Positions 30,255 through 40,963 are shown, numbered from the stretch's first letter. The stretch is DNA of 47,912 bases from Limnohabitans sp. 2KL-1 (GCF_003063435.1 NZ_NESL01000016.1:1-47912); one strand, 5' to 3'. The notes: generated by a model not told the origin, from the sequence alone. Made by a program: numbers and translations.

Positions 30255-30734
30255 ATGCAACGTTCAAAAAATGATGTGTGGGTGGGTTTGTTTGTGTTGG
30301 TCGGTGCCTTGGCGGTGCTGTTCTTGGCGCTCAAGTCGGCCAATTTGTTGACGCTGAACTTCAGTTCAGACTACGCCGTCACAGCCAAATTCGACAACAT
30401 CGGCGGCCTCAAGCCCGGTGCCGCAGTCAAAAGTGCGGGTGTCGTGGTCGGCCGCGTGAAAAAAATTGAATTCGATGGCGAGTCGTTTCAGGCCAAAGTG
30501 ACGCTGGCGTTGCAGTCCGGCCTGGCATTTCCACAAGACAGTTCGCTGAAAATCTTGACCAGTGGTTTGCTCGGTGAGCAGTATCTGGATGTGTCACCCG
30601 GGGCCGATGGAAAAAATCTGGTGGCAGGCGACAAGATTGGGTCCACCCAGTCGGCGGTGATTCTGGAAAACCTGATCAGCCAGTTTTTGTACAGCCAGGC
30701 AGAAAAACCTGCGGCAGAAGGTAAAAAACCATGA
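30255..30734 (+). CDS. mlaD: Mla substrate-binding MCE protein MlaD
   Basis: A 159-residue protein with one N-terminal membrane anchor (VGLFVLVGALAVLFLAL) and one MCE domain in the periplasm: VTAKFDNIGGLKPGAAVKSA, VVVGRVKKIEF, and LTSGLLGEQYLDVSPG. MlaD forms a hexameric ring that binds phospholipid on top of MlaE. Length and layout match the family. GAGGA lies about 8 bases before the start, and its stop overlaps the start of mlaA by four bases. Confidence 0.95.
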   Translation: MQRSKNDVWVGLFVLVGALAVLFLALKSANLLTLNFSSDYAVTAKFDNIGGLKPGAAVKSAGVVVGRVKKIEFDGESFQAKVTLALQSGLAFPQDSSLKILTSGLLGEQYLDVSPGADGKNLVAGDKIGSTQSAVILENLISQFLYSQAEKPAAEGKKP

Positions 30735-31468
30735 GCAAAGTCATCCAACGCTGTTCAGTGTGGGTCATCGCCGCAGCGGTCCTGGTCTTGCAGGGCTGCG
30801 CGAGCGTGAAAACGGCCGATCCGCGTGACCCTTGGGAGTCGATGAATCGCAGCATTTATCAATTCAATGATGCGGTGGATACCGTGGCCATCAAGCCTGC
30901 GGCAGAGGTTTATGTGAAGGTGTTGCCCAGCTTTGTTCGCACGGGTGTTCACAATTTCCTGGGTAATCTGAGCGATGTTTGGTCCATGGCCAACAGTGCC
31001 ATGCAGCTCAAAGGCCAGGCCACGGCGGAGACCTTCATGCGCATCAACGTCAACACGTTCCTGGGCTTGGGGGGCTTGCTGGATGTGGCCAGCGAAATGC
31101 GCATTGAAAAGCGCAAAGAGGACTTTGGACAAACGCTGGGCCGTTGGGGCGTCAAACCGGGGCCTTATCTGGTCCTGCCTTTGCTGGGTCCATCGACTTT
31201 GCGCGATACGGTGGCTTTGCCGCTGGATTTCAAGGGCGACCCTTCTCAAATTGTTGCAGACGATGCCTCGCGCAACAGTTTGTCCGCCATGCGGCTGCTG
31301 GACGTGCGTTCGGGTTTGCTGCAGACGGTGGATGTCATCAAGGCCGCTTCACTGGACCCTTATACGTTTGTGCGTGACGGCTATTTGCAAAAGCGCAGAA
31401 ATGACATTTACGACGGCAACCCGCCTTCTAATTTTGATTACGGCGAGTCCGAGCCCAATGGCAAATGA
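30731..31468 (+). CDS. mlaA: Outer-membrane lipoprotein MlaA (VacJ)
   Basis: A 245-residue lipoprotein. The signal peptide ends with the lipobox VLQGCA (Cys23). [48 protein letters not shown] and PGPYLVLPLLGPST are the conserved MlaA blocks. MlaA sits in the outer membrane next to a porin and removes misplaced phospholipid from the outer leaflet, handing it to MlaC. In E. coli mlaA is far from mlaFEDCB; here it lies between mlaD and mlaC. Confidence 0.95.
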   Translation: MSKVIQRCSVWVIAAAVLVLQGCASVKTADPRDPWESMNRSIYQFNDAVDTVAIKPAAEVYVKVLPSFVRTGVHNFLGNLSDVWSMANSAMQLKGQATAETFMRINVNTFLGLGGLLDVASEMRIEKRKEDFGQTLGRWGVKPGPYLVLPLLGPSTLRDTVALPLDFKGDPSQIVADDASRNSLSAMRLLDVRSGLLQTVDVIKAASLDPYTFVRDGYLQKRRNDIYDGNPPSNFDYGESEPNGK

Positions 31469-31522
31469 CCGCTCGTTACAGTTGTTCACAAGCCCTTTAC
31501 TGGCTGGCTCTATAGTTATCCG

Positions 31523-32176
31523 ATGAAAAAAATGTTCACAGACCTCTTCCTGAAACGCCGCCATTGGTTGCTCGGTGTGGGCGCGGCCTTGGCCCTGGCT
31601 GCAGGGCCCGTATGGGCCTCAGATGAAGCGCCTGAGGTCTTCATTAAGCGCATCACCAATGACACCCTGGACACCATCAAAGCGGACAAGGCGCTGCGCA
31701 ATGGTGACGTTGGCAAGATCATGCAATTGGTGGACGTCAAACTGATGCCCCATGTGAATTTTCGGCGCATGACTGCTTTGGCCACTGGCCCAGCCTGGCG
31801 CAAGGCCACGCCCGAACAGCAAACCCGTTTGCAAGACGAATTCAAGATTTTGCTAGTGCGCACTTATGCCGGTGCTCTGAGCCAAGTGTCCGACCAGGTG
31901 GTGCTCGTCAAACCCTTGCGTGCCGGTCAAGAAGACAAAAATTTGGTGGTCAACACCGAAGTGCGGGGCAAGGGCGACCCGATCCAGCTGGATTACCGGC
32001 TTGAAAAAACACCCGGACAAGGTGCTGGCTGGATGATTTTTGACCTGAATGTGCTGGGCGTTTGGCTCATCGAAAACTACCGCACCCAGTTCACCAAGGA
32101 GATCAATGCCGGGGGCATTGATGCGCTGATCGCCAGCTTGGCGGCACGCAACAAAACCAATGCCAAAGCCTCCTGA
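31523..32176 (+). CDS. mlaC: Periplasmic phospholipid carrier MlaC
   Basis: A 217-residue protein with a Sec signal peptide (cleavage likely after GPVWA) and the MlaC / toluene-tolerance Ttg2D fold: MPHVNFRRMTALATG, TRLQDEFKILLVRTYAGAL, GAGWMIFDLNVLGVWLIENYR and FTKEINAGGIDALIASL. MlaC shuttles phospholipid between MlaA and MlaD across the periplasm. The stop shares a base with the start of the next gene (TGATG). Confidence 0.95.
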   Translation: MKKMFTDLFLKRRHWLLGVGAALALAAGPVWASDEAPEVFIKRITNDTLDTIKADKALRNGDVGKIMQLVDVKLMPHVNFRRMTALATGPAWRKATPEQQTRLQDEFKILLVRTYAGALSQVSDQVVLVKPLRAGQEDKNLVVNTEVRGKGDPIQLDYRLEKTPGQGAGWMIFDLNVLGVWLIENYRTQFTKEINAGGIDALIASLAARNKTNAKAS

Positions 32177-32463
32177 TGGTCGCTGAGATGAGCGTTCTGA
32201 AATTGCCTCACACCTTGCTCCATGAGCAGGCAGATGCCTGCTTGGCACAGTGGGTGACGCATTGCCGTACGAATGCGCAGCCCTCGGTGGTGCTGGATGC
32301 CTCGGCACTGGTCGAGTTCGACTCTTCCGCTTTGGCCGTTTTGTTGGGTTTGCGTCGGGCACTTTCGGTGCAAGGCAGTGCACTGCAAATCACGGGCATG
32401 ACGCCGCGTTTGCGTGAACTGGCCAGTTTGTACGGGGTGCTGGGCTTGCTTGAACAGGCCTGA
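32176..32463 (+). CDS. mlaB: STAS domain protein MlaB
   Basis: A 95-residue cytoplasmic STAS protein: VVLDASALVEFDSSALAVLLGL is the STAS core with the phosphorylatable-type DSSAL segment, followed by GSALQITGMTPRLRELASLY. MlaB binds MlaF and is needed for the stability and activity of the transporter. The ATG overlapping the mlaC stop is used; an ATG four codons later (MSVLKL) is possible. Confidence 0.9.
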   Translation: MVAEMSVLKLPHTLLHEQADACLAQWVTHCRTNAQPSVVLDASALVEFDSSALAVLLGLRRALSVQGSALQITGMTPRLRELASLYGVLGLLEQA

Positions 32464-32546
32464 AAACCGGGTTTCAAGGTCTTTTCGTCCTGATCCCCCT
32501 GCAGTGCCCTGGGGTCTGCGGTCCAGCACTTAAAATAGACCCCTCC

Positions 32547-33482
32547 ATGCCAGCGCTCTCTTTCCAATCCGTTTCCAAGACCTACCCGGCCAAACAGGCC
32601 GGCGCAGCCGCGTTCAAAGCCCTCGACCAAGTCAGCTTTGATGTGGAGGAGGGCGAGTTTTTTGGCTTGCTGGGGCCCAACGGCGCAGGCAAAACCACTT
32701 TGATCAGCACGTTGGCAGGCTTGACGCGTGCGAGCGAGGGTCGTGTGCTGGTGCATGGCCACGATGTGCAGACCGATTACGCCACCGCCCGCCGATTGTT
32801 GGGCGTGGTGCCGCAAGAGCTGGTGTTTGACCCGTTTTTCACCGTGCGCGAATCGCTGCGCATTCAGTCCGGCTATTTCGGCGTCAAGAAAAACGACGCC
32901 TGGATCGACGAGTTGCTGGACAGCTTGGGTTTGGCTGACAAAGCCAATGCCAACATGCGTCAGCTTTCGGGTGGCATGAAGCGCCGTGTGCTGGTGGCGC
33001 AAGCCCTGGTGCACAAGCCGCGCGTGATCGTGCTCGACGAGCCCACGGCCGGGGTCGATGTTGAATTGCGCCAGACCCTGTGGCAGTTCATCGCCAAACT
33101 CAACAAGCAAGGCCACACCGTTTTGCTGACGACCCATTACCTCGAAGAGGCCGAAGCCCTCTGTGGCCGCATCGCCATGCTCAAGCGAGGTCAGTTGCTG
33201 GCGCTGGAGCGCACATCCGATTTGCTGCGATCGGCCACCAGCCAGGTGCTTCGCTTCAAGCTCGACGGCGACTTGCCGCCTGCCGTGGCGGCCATCGCTC
33301 GCGTGACGGGCCGCATCGTGCAATTGCCGGTGCACAACGCGCTCGAAATCGAAAACCATTTGGCCACCATCCGCTCGGCGGGCTTGGTGGCTGAAGACGT
33401 TGAAATCCGTCAGGCTGATCTGGAAGACGTGTTCCTCGAAGTCATGAACCGCAAGCAACCCCAGAATGGAGCCACGGCATGA
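32547..33482 (+). CDS. ABC exporter ATP-binding protein (YadG-like)
   Basis: A 311-residue ABC ATPase. Walker A is GLLGPNGAGKTTLIS, the signature RQLSGGMKRRVLVAQAL, Walker B VIVLDEPTAGVDVE and the switch histidine TTHYLEEAEAL. A C-terminal extension of about 80 residues follows the ATPase domain. With the next gene it forms an ABC-2-type exporter of the YadGH/NodIJ kind, whose substrate is unknown. TAAAAT lies 11-16 bases before the ATG and could be a -10 box, giving a nearly leaderless transcript. The gene overlaps the permease gene by four bases. Confidence 0.93.
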   Translation: MPALSFQSVSKTYPAKQAGAAAFKALDQVSFDVEEGEFFGLLGPNGAGKTTLISTLAGLTRASEGRVLVHGHDVQTDYATARRLLGVVPQELVFDPFFTVRESLRIQSGYFGVKKNDAWIDELLDSLGLADKANANMRQLSGGMKRRVLVAQALVHKPRVIVLDEPTAGVDVELRQTLWQFIAKLNKQGHTVLLTTHYLEEAEALCGRIAMLKRGQLLALERTSDLLRSATSQVLRFKLDGDLPPAVAAIARVTGRIVQLPVHNALEIENHLATIRSAGLVAEDVEIRQADLEDVFLEVMNRKQPQNGATA

Positions 33483-34234
33483 CCGGTTGGCAAACCCTGC
33501 TCTACAAGGAAGTCCTGCGTTTTTGGAAAGTGGCTTTCCAGACCGTGGCCGCGCCCGTGCTCACATCGGTGCTTTACATGCTCATCTTCGGCCATGTGCT
33601 CGAAGACCATGTCAAGGTGTATGACCAAGTGCCTTACACCTCGTTCTTGCTGCCTGGCCTGATCATGATGGGGGTGTTGCAAAACGCTTTTGCCAACAGC
33701 TCGTCGAGCCTGGTGCAAAGCAAGATCATGGGCAGTTTGGTGTTTTTGCTCCTCACGCCTTTGTCTCACCGCAGCTGGTTTGTGGCCTATGTGGGCTCGT
33801 CCATCGTGCGGGGTTTGGCCGTGGGCCTGGGCGTGTTTGTCATCACGGGCTGGATGGTCAACATCGGCTTTGTCTATCCGCTGTGGATTTTGGCCTTTGC
33901 CTTCATGGGGGCGGCCATGATGGGTGCGTTGGGCGTGATCGCCGGTCTGTGGGCTGAAAAGTTTGACCAGATGGCCGCTTTCCAGAACTTCATCATCATG
34001 CCGATGACCTTTTTGTCGGGTGTGTTCTATTCCATCCATTCGCTGCCACCCTTTTGGCAAAAGCTCAGCCACCTGAATCCGTTTTTCTACATGATCGACG
34101 GGTTCCGTTATGGTTTCTTTGGCCAAAGCGACGTCTCACCCTGGATCAGTCTGGCCGTGGTGGGCACTGCTTTGGCACTCATCAGCAGCCTGACCCTTCA
34201 CCTTTTGCGCACCGGCTACAAAATTCGGAGCTGA
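33479..34234 (+). CDS. ABC-2 type transporter permease (YadH-like)
   Basis: A 251-residue membrane protein with about six hydrophobic segments. It has the ABC-2 hallmarks LPGLIMMGVLQNAFANSSS, LVFLLLTPLSH, FIIMPMTFLSGVFYSI and LNPFFYMIDGFRYGFFG. It pairs with the ATPase directly upstream. The substrate cannot be deduced. In E. coli the neighbours of ibaG and murA are the mla genes alone, so this exporter is an insertion into a conserved neighbourhood. Confidence 0.93.
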   Translation: MTGWQTLLYKEVLRFWKVAFQTVAAPVLTSVLYMLIFGHVLEDHVKVYDQVPYTSFLLPGLIMMGVLQNAFANSSSSLVQSKIMGSLVFLLLTPLSHRSWFVAYVGSSIVRGLAVGLGVFVITGWMVNIGFVYPLWILAFAFMGAAMMGALGVIAGLWAEKFDQMAAFQNFIIMPMTFLSGVFYSIHSLPPFWQKLSHLNPFFYMIDGFRYGFFGQSDVSPWISLAVVGTALALISSLTLHLLRTGYKIRS

Positions 34235-34240
34235 CCCCCC

Positions 34241-34483
34241 ATGAACGCAGAGCAACTTCAAGCCATCATTGCCGCAGGCCTCGACTGCACCCACCTCACC
34301 GTGGAGGGCGATGGCCGCCACTGGAGCGCCGTGGTGGTGTCAGAGGCCTTTGCTGGCATGCGCCCCATTGCGCGTCATCAGCGGGTGTACGCCACGCTGG
34401 GCCAAAAAATGCACACCGACGAAGTGCATGCCTTGTCGATGAAAACCTACACGCCTGCCGAATGGTCTGCGCAAGTGAACTGA
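34241..34483 (+). CDS. BolA/IbaG family protein
   Basis: An 80-residue BolA-type protein: LTVEGDGRHWSAVVVSEAF, then RHQRVYATLGQKMHTDEVHA and LSMKTYTPAEW. Members bind monothiol glutaredoxins through a 2Fe-2S cluster, and the E. coli homologue IbaG, encoded between mlaB and murA, responds to acid. The same position here supports IbaG rather than BolA. The gene lies 6 bases after the permease gene. Confidence 0.88.
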   Translation: MNAEQLQAIIAAGLDCTHLTVEGDGRHWSAVVVSEAFAGMRPIARHQRVYATLGQKMHTDEVHALSMKTYTPAEWSAQVN

Positions 34484-34531
34484 ACGCTTCGCCCATTTGA
34501 GCCTTCGCCAAAAAGCACACTGAGCTGACCC

Positions 34532-35797
34532 ATGGACAAACTGAAAATTCGCGGCGGCAAGCGCCTGCAAGGCACGCTGGATGTGGCGGGTGCCAAAAAC
34601 GCGGCTTTGCCCGAGTTGTGCGCTGCTTTGCTGAGCGCCGAGCCTGTCACGCTGGCCAATGTGCCGCGCCTGCAAGACGTCTCGACCATGCTCAAGCTGA
34701 TCCGCAACATGGGCGTGACGGCCGAGCACCACGAAGACGGCAGCGTCACGCTCGATGCGGGCGCACTGAACAATCCCGAAGCCCCTTATGAGCTGGTGAA
34801 AACCATGCGCGCCTCGGTGCTGGCGCTGGGCCCTTTGTTGGCCCGCTTTGGCCACGCCAAAGTCTCATTGCCCGGCGGCTGCGCCATCGGTTCGCGTCCG
34901 GTGGATCAGCACATCAAAGGTCTGCAGGCCATGGGTGCCGAGATCACGGTGGAGCACGGCTACATGTTGGCCAGCTTGCCCGCAGGCCGCACGCGCTTGA
35001 AGGGGGCGCACATCACGACCGACATGGTCACGGTGACGGGCACCGAAAACTTCATGATGGCTGCTGCGCTGGCCGAAGGCGAGACGGTGCTCGAAAACGC
35101 CGCCCAAGAGCCCGAAATTGGTGACTTGGCTGAAATGCTCATCAAGATGGGTGCCAAGATCGAAGGCCAGGGCACGCGCCGCATTCGCATCCAGGGTGTG
35201 GAGCGCCTGCACGGGGGCCAACATCAGGTGGTGGCTGACCGCATCGAGGCGGGCACTTTCTTGTGCGCGGTGGCTGCGACAGGCGGTGACGTGGTCCTGC
35301 GCCATGGCCGCGCTGACCATCTGGAAGTGGTCATCGAAAAACTGCGCGATGCCGGTGCCACCATCGAAGCGGGAGAAGGCTTTATCCGCGTCAAATCCGA
35401 AGGCCGCTTGAAGGCCCAAAGTTTTCGCACCACCGAATACCCGGGTTTCCCGACCGACATGCAGGCCCAGTTCATGGCGCTCAACTGCATCTCGCAAGGT
35501 GCCAGCAAAGTGACCGAAACGATTTTTGAAAACCGCTTCATGCACGTCAACGAACTGGTGCGCCTGGGTGCGCACATTCAGATCGATGGCAAGGTGTCGG
35601 TGATCGAGGGCGTGGAAAAGCTCTCCGGCGCGACCGTGATGGCGACCGACTTGCGCGCTTCGGCCAGTCTGGTGATTGCCGGTCTGGTGGCCGATGGTGA
35701 AACCATCGTGGACCGCATCTACCACCTGGACCGGGGCTACGACCGCATGGAAGCCAAGCTGCGCTCTGTGGGCGCGGACATCGAACGAATTCACTGA
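34532..35797 (+). CDS. murA: UDP-N-acetylglucosamine 1-carboxyvinyltransferase
   Basis: MurA, 421 residues, transfers enolpyruvate from PEP to UDP-GlcNAc, the first committed step of peptidoglycan synthesis. The fosfomycin-target cysteine is present in [33 protein letters not shown] near the N terminus, [32 protein letters not shown] and [15 protein letters not shown] are conserved. It uses the product of glmU. A GC-rich hairpin at 35801-35819 separates it from hisG, without a T-run, so read-through into the his genes is possible. Confidence 0.97.
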   Translation: MDKLKIRGGKRLQGTLDVAGAKNAALPELCAALLSAEPVTLANVPRLQDVSTMLKLIRNMGVTAEHHEDGSVTLDAGALNNPEAPYELVKTMRASVLALGPLLARFGHAKVSLPGGCAIGSRPVDQHIKGLQAMGAEITVEHGYMLASLPAGRTRLKGAHITTDMVTVTGTENFMMAAALAEGETVLENAAQEPEIGDLAEMLIKMGAKIEGQGTRRIRIQGVERLHGGQHQVVADRIEAGTFLCAVAATGGDVVLRHGRADHLEVVIEKLRDAGATIEAGEGFIRVKSEGRLKAQSFRTTEYPGFPTDMQAQFMALNCISQGASKVTETIFENRFMHVNELVRLGAHIQIDGKVSVIEGVEKLSGATVMATDLRASASLVIAGLVADGETIVDRIYHLDRGYDRMEAKLRSVGADIERIH

Positions 35798-35830
35798 AAG
35801 CCGGGGGCGCAAGCCCCGGGTGCAAAGCAC

Positions 35831-36472
35831 ATGATCACACTGGCCCTGTCCAAAGGACGCATCTTTGACGAAACCCTGCCGCTGCTCAAAGCCGCAGGCA
35901 TCGAGGTGCTCGAAGACCCCGAAAAATCGCGCAAGCTGATCTTGCCCACCAACCAGCCCAATGTGCGCGTGGTGCTGGTGCGCGCCAGCGATGTGCCCAC
36001 CTATGTGGAATACGGCGGTGCCGATTTGGGTGTGACCGGTCTGGACACCCTGATTGAGCACGGCGGCCAGGGCCTCTATCAGCCGCTGGATCTGAACATC
36101 GCCAAATGCCGCATGAGCGTGGCGGTGCGCGCCGACTACGATTACGCCGCACAGGTGCGCACGGGTGCGCGTTTGAAAGTGGCGACCAAATACACATCAA
36201 TAGCGCGTGACTTTTTCGCCACCAAGGGCGTGCACGTCGACCTGATCAAGCTCTACGGCAGCATGGAGCTGGCCCCGCTCACGGGCCTGGCCGACGCCAT
36301 CGTCGATTTGGTGTCGACAGGCAACACCCTCAAGGCCAACCACTTGGTCGAGGTGGAGCGCATCATGGACATCAGCTCGCGCTTGGTGGTGAACCAGGCC
36401 GCGCTCAAGCTCAAACAAGCGCCGATCCGCGCCATCATCGACGCCTTTGCCGGTGCGGTGAAGAAAGACTGA
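35831..36472 (+). CDS. hisG: ATP phosphoribosyltransferase, short form
   Basis: HisG begins histidine synthesis by joining ATP and PRPP. At 213 residues it is the short form (HisG-S), which lacks the C-terminal regulatory domain and needs the HisZ protein, not encoded in this window. [16 protein letters not shown] at the N terminus, [14 protein letters not shown] and the PRPP-binding loop [16 protein letters not shown] are conserved. Five bases separate it from hisD. Confidence 0.96.
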   Translation: MITLALSKGRIFDETLPLLKAAGIEVLEDPEKSRKLILPTNQPNVRVVLVRASDVPTYVEYGGADLGVTGLDTLIEHGGQGLYQPLDLNIAKCRMSVAVRADYDYAAQVRTGARLKVATKYTSIARDFFATKGVHVDLIKLYGSMELAPLTGLADAIVDLVSTGNTLKANHLVEVERIMDISSRLVVNQAALKLKQAPIRAIIDAFAGAVKKD

Positions 36473-36477
36473 CCCAT

Positions 36478-37830
36478 ATGACCGCCATCGGCCTGCACGC
36501 CAAACCATTGCAACTGAACACGGCAGACGCCGGTTTTGAAGCGGCCTTCGCGGCCCGCCTGCATTGGTCTGCCGACACCGACGCCGCCATCGAGCAGCGT
36601 GTGGCCGACATCCTGGCCGATGTGCAAAAGCGTGGCGATGCCGCTGTACTCGACTACACCCAGCGTTTTGACGGCCTGCAAGCGCCCGACGTGAAGGCAC
36701 TCGAGATCACCCAGGCCGAGTTGCAAGCGGCGCTGGACAGCTTGCCCGCCGTGCAACGCGAAGCCCTGCAAGCCGCCGCTGCCCGTGTGCGCAAATACCA
36801 CGAAGCGCAGAAAAAAGCGTCTGGCGAGAGCTGGAGCTACCGCGACGAAGACGGCACGCTGCTGGGCCAAAAAGTCACGCCGCTCGACCGCGTGGGCATT
36901 TACGTGCCCGGTGGCAAAGCCGCTTACCCCTCTTCGGTGCTGATGAACGCTATCCCCGCCCATGTGGCGGGTGTGCAAGAGATCATCATGGTCGTGCCCA
37001 CACCGCAAGGCGTGCGCAACCCGCTGGTGTTGGCCGCTGCCTGTGTGGCCGGTGTGAGCCGCGCCTTCACCGTGGGCGGCGCGCAGGCCGTGGCCGCCTT
37101 GGCTTATGGCACCGCCACCATCCCCAAGGTGGACAAGATCACCGGCCCGGGCAACGCCTATGTGGCCAGCGCCAAAAAGCGCGTGTTCGGCACCGTGGGC
37201 ATCGACATGATCGCGGGCCCCTCAGAAATTTTGGTGCTGGCCGACGGCACCACGCCCGCCGAATGGGTGGCGATGGACCTGTTCAGCCAGGCCGAACACG
37301 ACGAACTGGCGCAAAGTATTTTGCTGTGCCCCGATGCGGCTTACATCGCTGAAGTGCAGGCCGCCATTGACCGCCTGCTGCCCGAGATGCCGCGTCGCGA
37401 GATCATTGCCAAGAGCCTGAACGACCGGGGTGCGCTGATCCTCACGCGCAACATGGAAGAAGCCTGCGCCATCAGCAACCGCATCGCGCCCGAGCACCTG
37501 GAGGTGTCGAGCCGCGACCCGCACCGCTGGGAGCCATTGCTGCGTCACGCAGGCGCGATCTTTTTGGGCGCTTTCACCAGCGAGTCGTTGGGCGACTACT
37601 GCGCAGGCCCCAACCATGTGTTGCCCACCAGCGGCACGGCGCGTTTCTCCTCGCCCTTGGGCGTGTACGACTTCCAGAAACGCTCCAGCCTGATCGAGGT
37701 CAGCGAAGCGGGTGCCCAGCCCTTGGGCCGCATCGCTGCCGAGCTGGCCTATGGCGAAGGCCTGCAAGCGCACGCCCGTGCTGCCGAGTTCCGTTTGAAC
37801 CCTGTTCCCCCTATGCGAGAGTCCAAATGA
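36478..37830 (+). CDS. hisD: Histidinol dehydrogenase
   Basis: HisD, 450 residues, oxidises histidinol to histidine in two NAD-dependent steps using zinc. [20 protein letters not shown] sequence (here [17 protein letters not shown]), [29 protein letters not shown] and [14 protein letters not shown] with the zinc His/Gln are visible, as are RIAPEHLEV and [19 protein letters not shown]. The length is somewhat above E. coli HisD (434). Its end overlaps hisC by four bases. Confidence 0.97.
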   Translation: MTAIGLHAKPLQLNTADAGFEAAFAARLHWSADTDAAIEQRVADILADVQKRGDAAVLDYTQRFDGLQAPDVKALEITQAELQAALDSLPAVQREALQAAAARVRKYHEAQKKASGESWSYRDEDGTLLGQKVTPLDRVGIYVPGGKAAYPSSVLMNAIPAHVAGVQEIIMVVPTPQGVRNPLVLAAACVAGVSRAFTVGGAQAVAALAYGTATIPKVDKITGPGNAYVASAKKRVFGTVGIDMIAGPSEILVLADGTTPAEWVAMDLFSQAEHDELAQSILLCPDAAYIAEVQAAIDRLLPEMPRREIIAKSLNDRGALILTRNMEEACAISNRIAPEHLEVSSRDPHRWEPLLRHAGAIFLGAFTSESLGDYCAGPNHVLPTSGTARFSSPLGVYDFQKRSSLIEVSEAGAQPLGRIAAELAYGEGLQAHARAAEFRLNPVPPMRESK

Positions 37831-38909
37831 CGGTGAGTCCACAACTGATGCAACGCATCCGCCAGGACGTGCAGTCCATGCACGCTTACGCCATCCAGGA
37901 TTCGGTCGGCATGGTCAAGCTCGACGCAATGGAAAACCCGCACCGCCTGCCCGCTGATTTGCAAAAGGCTTTGGGCGAGCGCCTGGGCGCGTTGGCGTTC
38001 AACCGTTACCCCGATGGCCGTGTGAACGACCTGCGCGCTGCGTTGGCCCAGCACGCGGGCATGCCCGAAGGCTTTGACATCATGTTGGGCAATGGCTCGG
38101 ACGAGCTGATCTCGCTCCTGGCCATGGCCTGCGATGTGCCCGGCGCAAGCATCCTGGCCCCGCTGCCGGGCTTCGTGATGTACGCCATGAGCGCCCAGCT
38201 CCAAGGTCTGGCTTTCCATGGGGTGCCACTCACCACCGACTTTGAACTCGACGAAGCCGCTATGCTGGCCGCCATTGCCGAGCGCAAGCCGTCCATCGTG
38301 TACCTGGCTTACCCCAACAACCCCACGGGCAACCTGTGGAACGACGACACCATCGAAAAGATCGTGCTGGCACAAGGCGCTCAAGGCGGCTTGGTGGTCA
38401 TGGATGAGGCCTACCAGCCCTTTGCCAGCAAGAGCTACATGGACCGCATCACGCGCCACACGCATGTGCTCTTGATGCGCACGCTCAGCAAGTTTGGCCT
38501 GGCCGGTGTGCGTTTGGGCTACATGGTGGGCCCCAAGGCCTTGGTGGCCGAGATCGACAAAGTGCGCCCGCCCTACAACATCAGCGTGTTGAATTACGAG
38601 TGTGCTCTGTTTGCGCTGGAGCATGCCGAGGTGTTTGCCGCCCAGGCCAAAGACCTGCGTGAGCAGCGTGCCCGTTTGCTGCAAGCACTGGCCGCCTTGC
38701 CCGGTGTGACCCCGTTCCCAAGCGAGGCCAACATGGTCCTGGCCCGCGTGCCCGATGCGGCCAAAACCTTTGACGGCCTGAAGGCCCACGGCGTGCTGAT
38801 TAAGAACGTTTCTAAAATACACCCATTGCTGGCCAACTGCCTGCGCCTGACCGTGGGCACCGCGCAAGAAAACGACCTGATGCTGGCCGCTCTGAAAGAA
38901 TCGCTATGA
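37827..38909 (+). CDS. hisC: Histidinol-phosphate aminotransferase
   Basis: HisC, 360 residues, is a PLP-dependent class I/II aminotransferase. The N-terminal [12 protein letters not shown] substrate region, [37 protein letters not shown] and the PLP-lysine segment [18 protein letters not shown] are present. It converts imidazole acetol phosphate to histidinol phosphate. The start overlaps hisD and the stop overlaps hisB, each by four bases. Confidence 0.96.
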   Translation: MTVSPQLMQRIRQDVQSMHAYAIQDSVGMVKLDAMENPHRLPADLQKALGERLGALAFNRYPDGRVNDLRAALAQHAGMPEGFDIMLGNGSDELISLLAMACDVPGASILAPLPGFVMYAMSAQLQGLAFHGVPLTTDFELDEAAMLAAIAERKPSIVYLAYPNNPTGNLWNDDTIEKIVLAQGAQGGLVVMDEAYQPFASKSYMDRITRHTHVLLMRTLSKFGLAGVRLGYMVGPKALVAEIDKVRPPYNISVLNYECALFALEHAEVFAAQAKDLREQRARLLQALAALPGVTPFPSEANMVLARVPDAAKTFDGLKAHGVLIKNVSKIHPLLANCLRLTVGTAQENDLMLAALKESL

Positions 38910-39496
38910 ACCGTACCGCTGAAGTCACCCGCAAGACGGCCGAGACCAACATCCGCGTCGCCATCAACCTGGACGGCACAGGCCAAGCCAAACTGGCCAG
39001 CGGCATCGGTTTTCTGGACCACATGCTGGATCAGATCGCCCGCCACGGTCTGATCGACTTGGACATAGCCTGTGAAGGTGACCTGCACATCGACGGCCAC
39101 CACACCGTCGAAGACATCGGCATCACCCTGGGTCAGGCGTTTGCCCAAGCCATTGGCGACAAAAAAGGCATCCGCCGTTATGGCCACGCCTATGTGCCAC
39201 TCGACGAAGCCCTGAGCCGCGTGGTGGTGGATTTTTCGGGCCGCCCCGGCCTGCACATGGACGTGAAGTTCACTTCTGGTTCGCTGGGCGCGCTCGACAC
39301 GCAACTGGTTTATGAGTTCTTCCAGGGCTTTGTGAACCACGCCCTGTGCACGCTGCACATCGACAACCTCAAGGGCGTGAACGCGCACCACCAGTGCGAG
39401 ACCATTTTCAAGGCCTTCGCCCGCGCCGTGCGTGCCGCGCTTGAGCTTGATCCGCGCTCGGCGGGTGTGATCCCTTCCACCAAAGGCAGTCTCTGA
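38906..39496 (+). CDS. hisB: Imidazoleglycerol-phosphate dehydratase
   Basis: HisB, 196 residues, is the single-function dehydratase. It shows [30 protein letters not shown] and the second metal site [20 protein letters not shown]. It lacks the N-terminal histidinol-phosphatase domain of the enterobacterial enzyme, so a separate phosphatase is needed outside the window. Confidence 0.97.
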   Translation: MNRTAEVTRKTAETNIRVAINLDGTGQAKLASGIGFLDHMLDQIARHGLIDLDIACEGDLHIDGHHTVEDIGITLGQAFAQAIGDKKGIRRYGHAYVPLDEALSRVVVDFSGRPGLHMDVKFTSGSLGALDTQLVYEFFQGFVNHALCTLHIDNLKGVNAHHQCETIFKAFARAVRAALELDPRSAGVIPSTKGSL

Positions 39497-39498
39497 AC

Positions 39499-40155
39499 AT
39501 GAGCACCAACCGCGTTGCTGTCGTCGATTACGGCATGGGCAATCTGCGCAGCGTGGCGCAGGCGGTGATGCACGCCGCCTCCAGCGTGGACCATGCCGAA
39601 GTCACCGTCACATCTGACCCGCAAGTGGTGCGCAATGCGCACCGTGTGGTCTTGCCGGGGCAGGGCGCCATGCCCGACTGCATGCGCGAGCTGCGCGAGT
39701 CGGGCCTGATGGACGCCGTGCTCGAAGCCGCCGCCAGCAAACCGCTGTTTGGCGTGTGTGTGGGCATGCAAATGCTGCTGGACCACAGCGCCGAAGGCGA
39801 CACGCCCGGCCTGGGCCTGATCCCGGGCCGCGTGGTCAAGTTCGAGCTGGCTGGGCAAATTCAGCCCGACGGCACCCGCTACAAAGTGCCACAAATGGGC
39901 TGGAACCAAGTCTGGCAAGACGCCCCAGCGCACCCGCTTTGGAACGGCATTGCCGACGGCAGCTGGTATTACTTCGTGCACAGCTTTTATGCCCAGGTGG
40001 CCCACCCGGCGCACAGCGCGGCCCAGACCGATTACGGCGGCCGCTTTGCCTGCGCCATTGCCCGTGACAACATTTTTGCCACCCAGTTTCACCCTGAGAA
40101 GAGCGCGGCCCAAGGCCTGGCGCTGTTCCGCAATTTCCTCCACTGGCAGCCTTGA
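39499..40155 (+). CDS. hisH: Imidazole glycerol phosphate synthase, glutaminase subunit
   Basis: HisH, 218 residues, is a class I glutamine amidotransferase. It has [14 protein letters not shown] at the N terminus, the nucleophile Cys in [14 protein letters not shown], and the His-Glu pair in [13 protein letters not shown]. It delivers ammonia to HisF. It follows hisB by two bases; a 48-base gap separates it from hisA. Confidence 0.97.
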   Translation: MSTNRVAVVDYGMGNLRSVAQAVMHAASSVDHAEVTVTSDPQVVRNAHRVVLPGQGAMPDCMRELRESGLMDAVLEAAASKPLFGVCVGMQMLLDHSAEGDTPGLGLIPGRVVKFELAGQIQPDGTRYKVPQMGWNQVWQDAPAHPLWNGIADGSWYYFVHSFYAQVAHPAHSAAQTDYGGRFACAIARDNIFATQFHPEKSAAQGLALFRNFLHWQP

Positions 40156-40203
40156 GAAGTTTTCACTGCCGTTTTTTAGCCCTCCTGCTCTTTTAAATTC
40201 GCC

Positions 40204-40944
40204 ATGATTCTGATCCCCGCCATTGACCTCAAAGACGGCCACTGCGTTCGCCTCAAACAGGGCGATATGGACCAAGCCACGACCTTCGGTGAAGACCCCG
40301 CTGCCATGGCCCGCACCTGGCTCGAAAAAGGCGCACGCCGCCTGCACTTGGTCGATCTGAACGGCGCTTTCGCTGGCAAACCGCAAAACTTCGGCGCGAT
40401 CAAATCCATCCTCAAGGCCGTGGGCGACGACATCCCGGTGCAGCTGGGTGGCGGTATCCGCGATCTGGACACGATCGAAAAATACATCGACAGCGGCCTG
40501 CGTTACGTGATCATTGGCACGGCAGCCGTCAAGAATCCGGGTTTCTTGAAAGACGCCTGCACCGCCTTTGGCGGCCACATCATCGTGGGCCTTGACGCCA
40601 AAGACGGCAAAGTCGCCACCGACGGCTGGAGCAAGCTCACCGGCCACGAAGTGGTGGACCTGGCCAAGAAGTTCGAAGACTGGGGCGTCGAGTCCATCAT
40701 CTACACCGACATCGGCCGCGACGGCATGCTCAGCGGCATCAACATCGACGCCACCGTCAAGCTGGCCCAAGCCCTCACCATTCCCGTGATCGCCTCGGGC
40801 GGCCTGTCCAACATGGCCGACATCGAGCAGCTGTGCGCTGTCGAAGACGAAGGCGTGGAAGGCGTGATCTGCGGTCGCGCTGTGTATTCGGGCGATCTTG
40901 ACTTTGCGCTGGCGCAGCAACGCGCCGACGAACTCAACGGCTGA
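40204..40944 (+). CDS. hisA: Phosphoribosylformimino-AICAR ribotide isomerase
   Basis: HisA, 246 residues, is a TIM-barrel isomerase. Asp8 in [17 protein letters not shown] and the later Asp in [12 protein letters not shown] are the catalytic acids. [14 protein letters not shown] and [16 protein letters not shown] are the phosphate-binding loops. It is homologous to HisF. The gene ends 19 bases before the mutarotase-like gene. Confidence 0.97.
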   Translation: MILIPAIDLKDGHCVRLKQGDMDQATTFGEDPAAMARTWLEKGARRLHLVDLNGAFAGKPQNFGAIKSILKAVGDDIPVQLGGGIRDLDTIEKYIDSGLRYVIIGTAAVKNPGFLKDACTAFGGHIIVGLDAKDGKVATDGWSKLTGHEVVDLAKKFEDWGVESIIYTDIGRDGMLSGINIDATVKLAQALTIPVIASGGLSNMADIEQLCAVEDEGVEGVICGRAVYSGDLDFALAQQRADELNG

Positions 40945-40963
40945 ACTTCGCAGGGCCCCACAG

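Noticed and set aside
35801..35819. Hairpin CCGGGG...CCCCGG between murA and hisG
   Set aside because: No T-run follows, so it is not called as a terminator; the his genes may be read through from murA.
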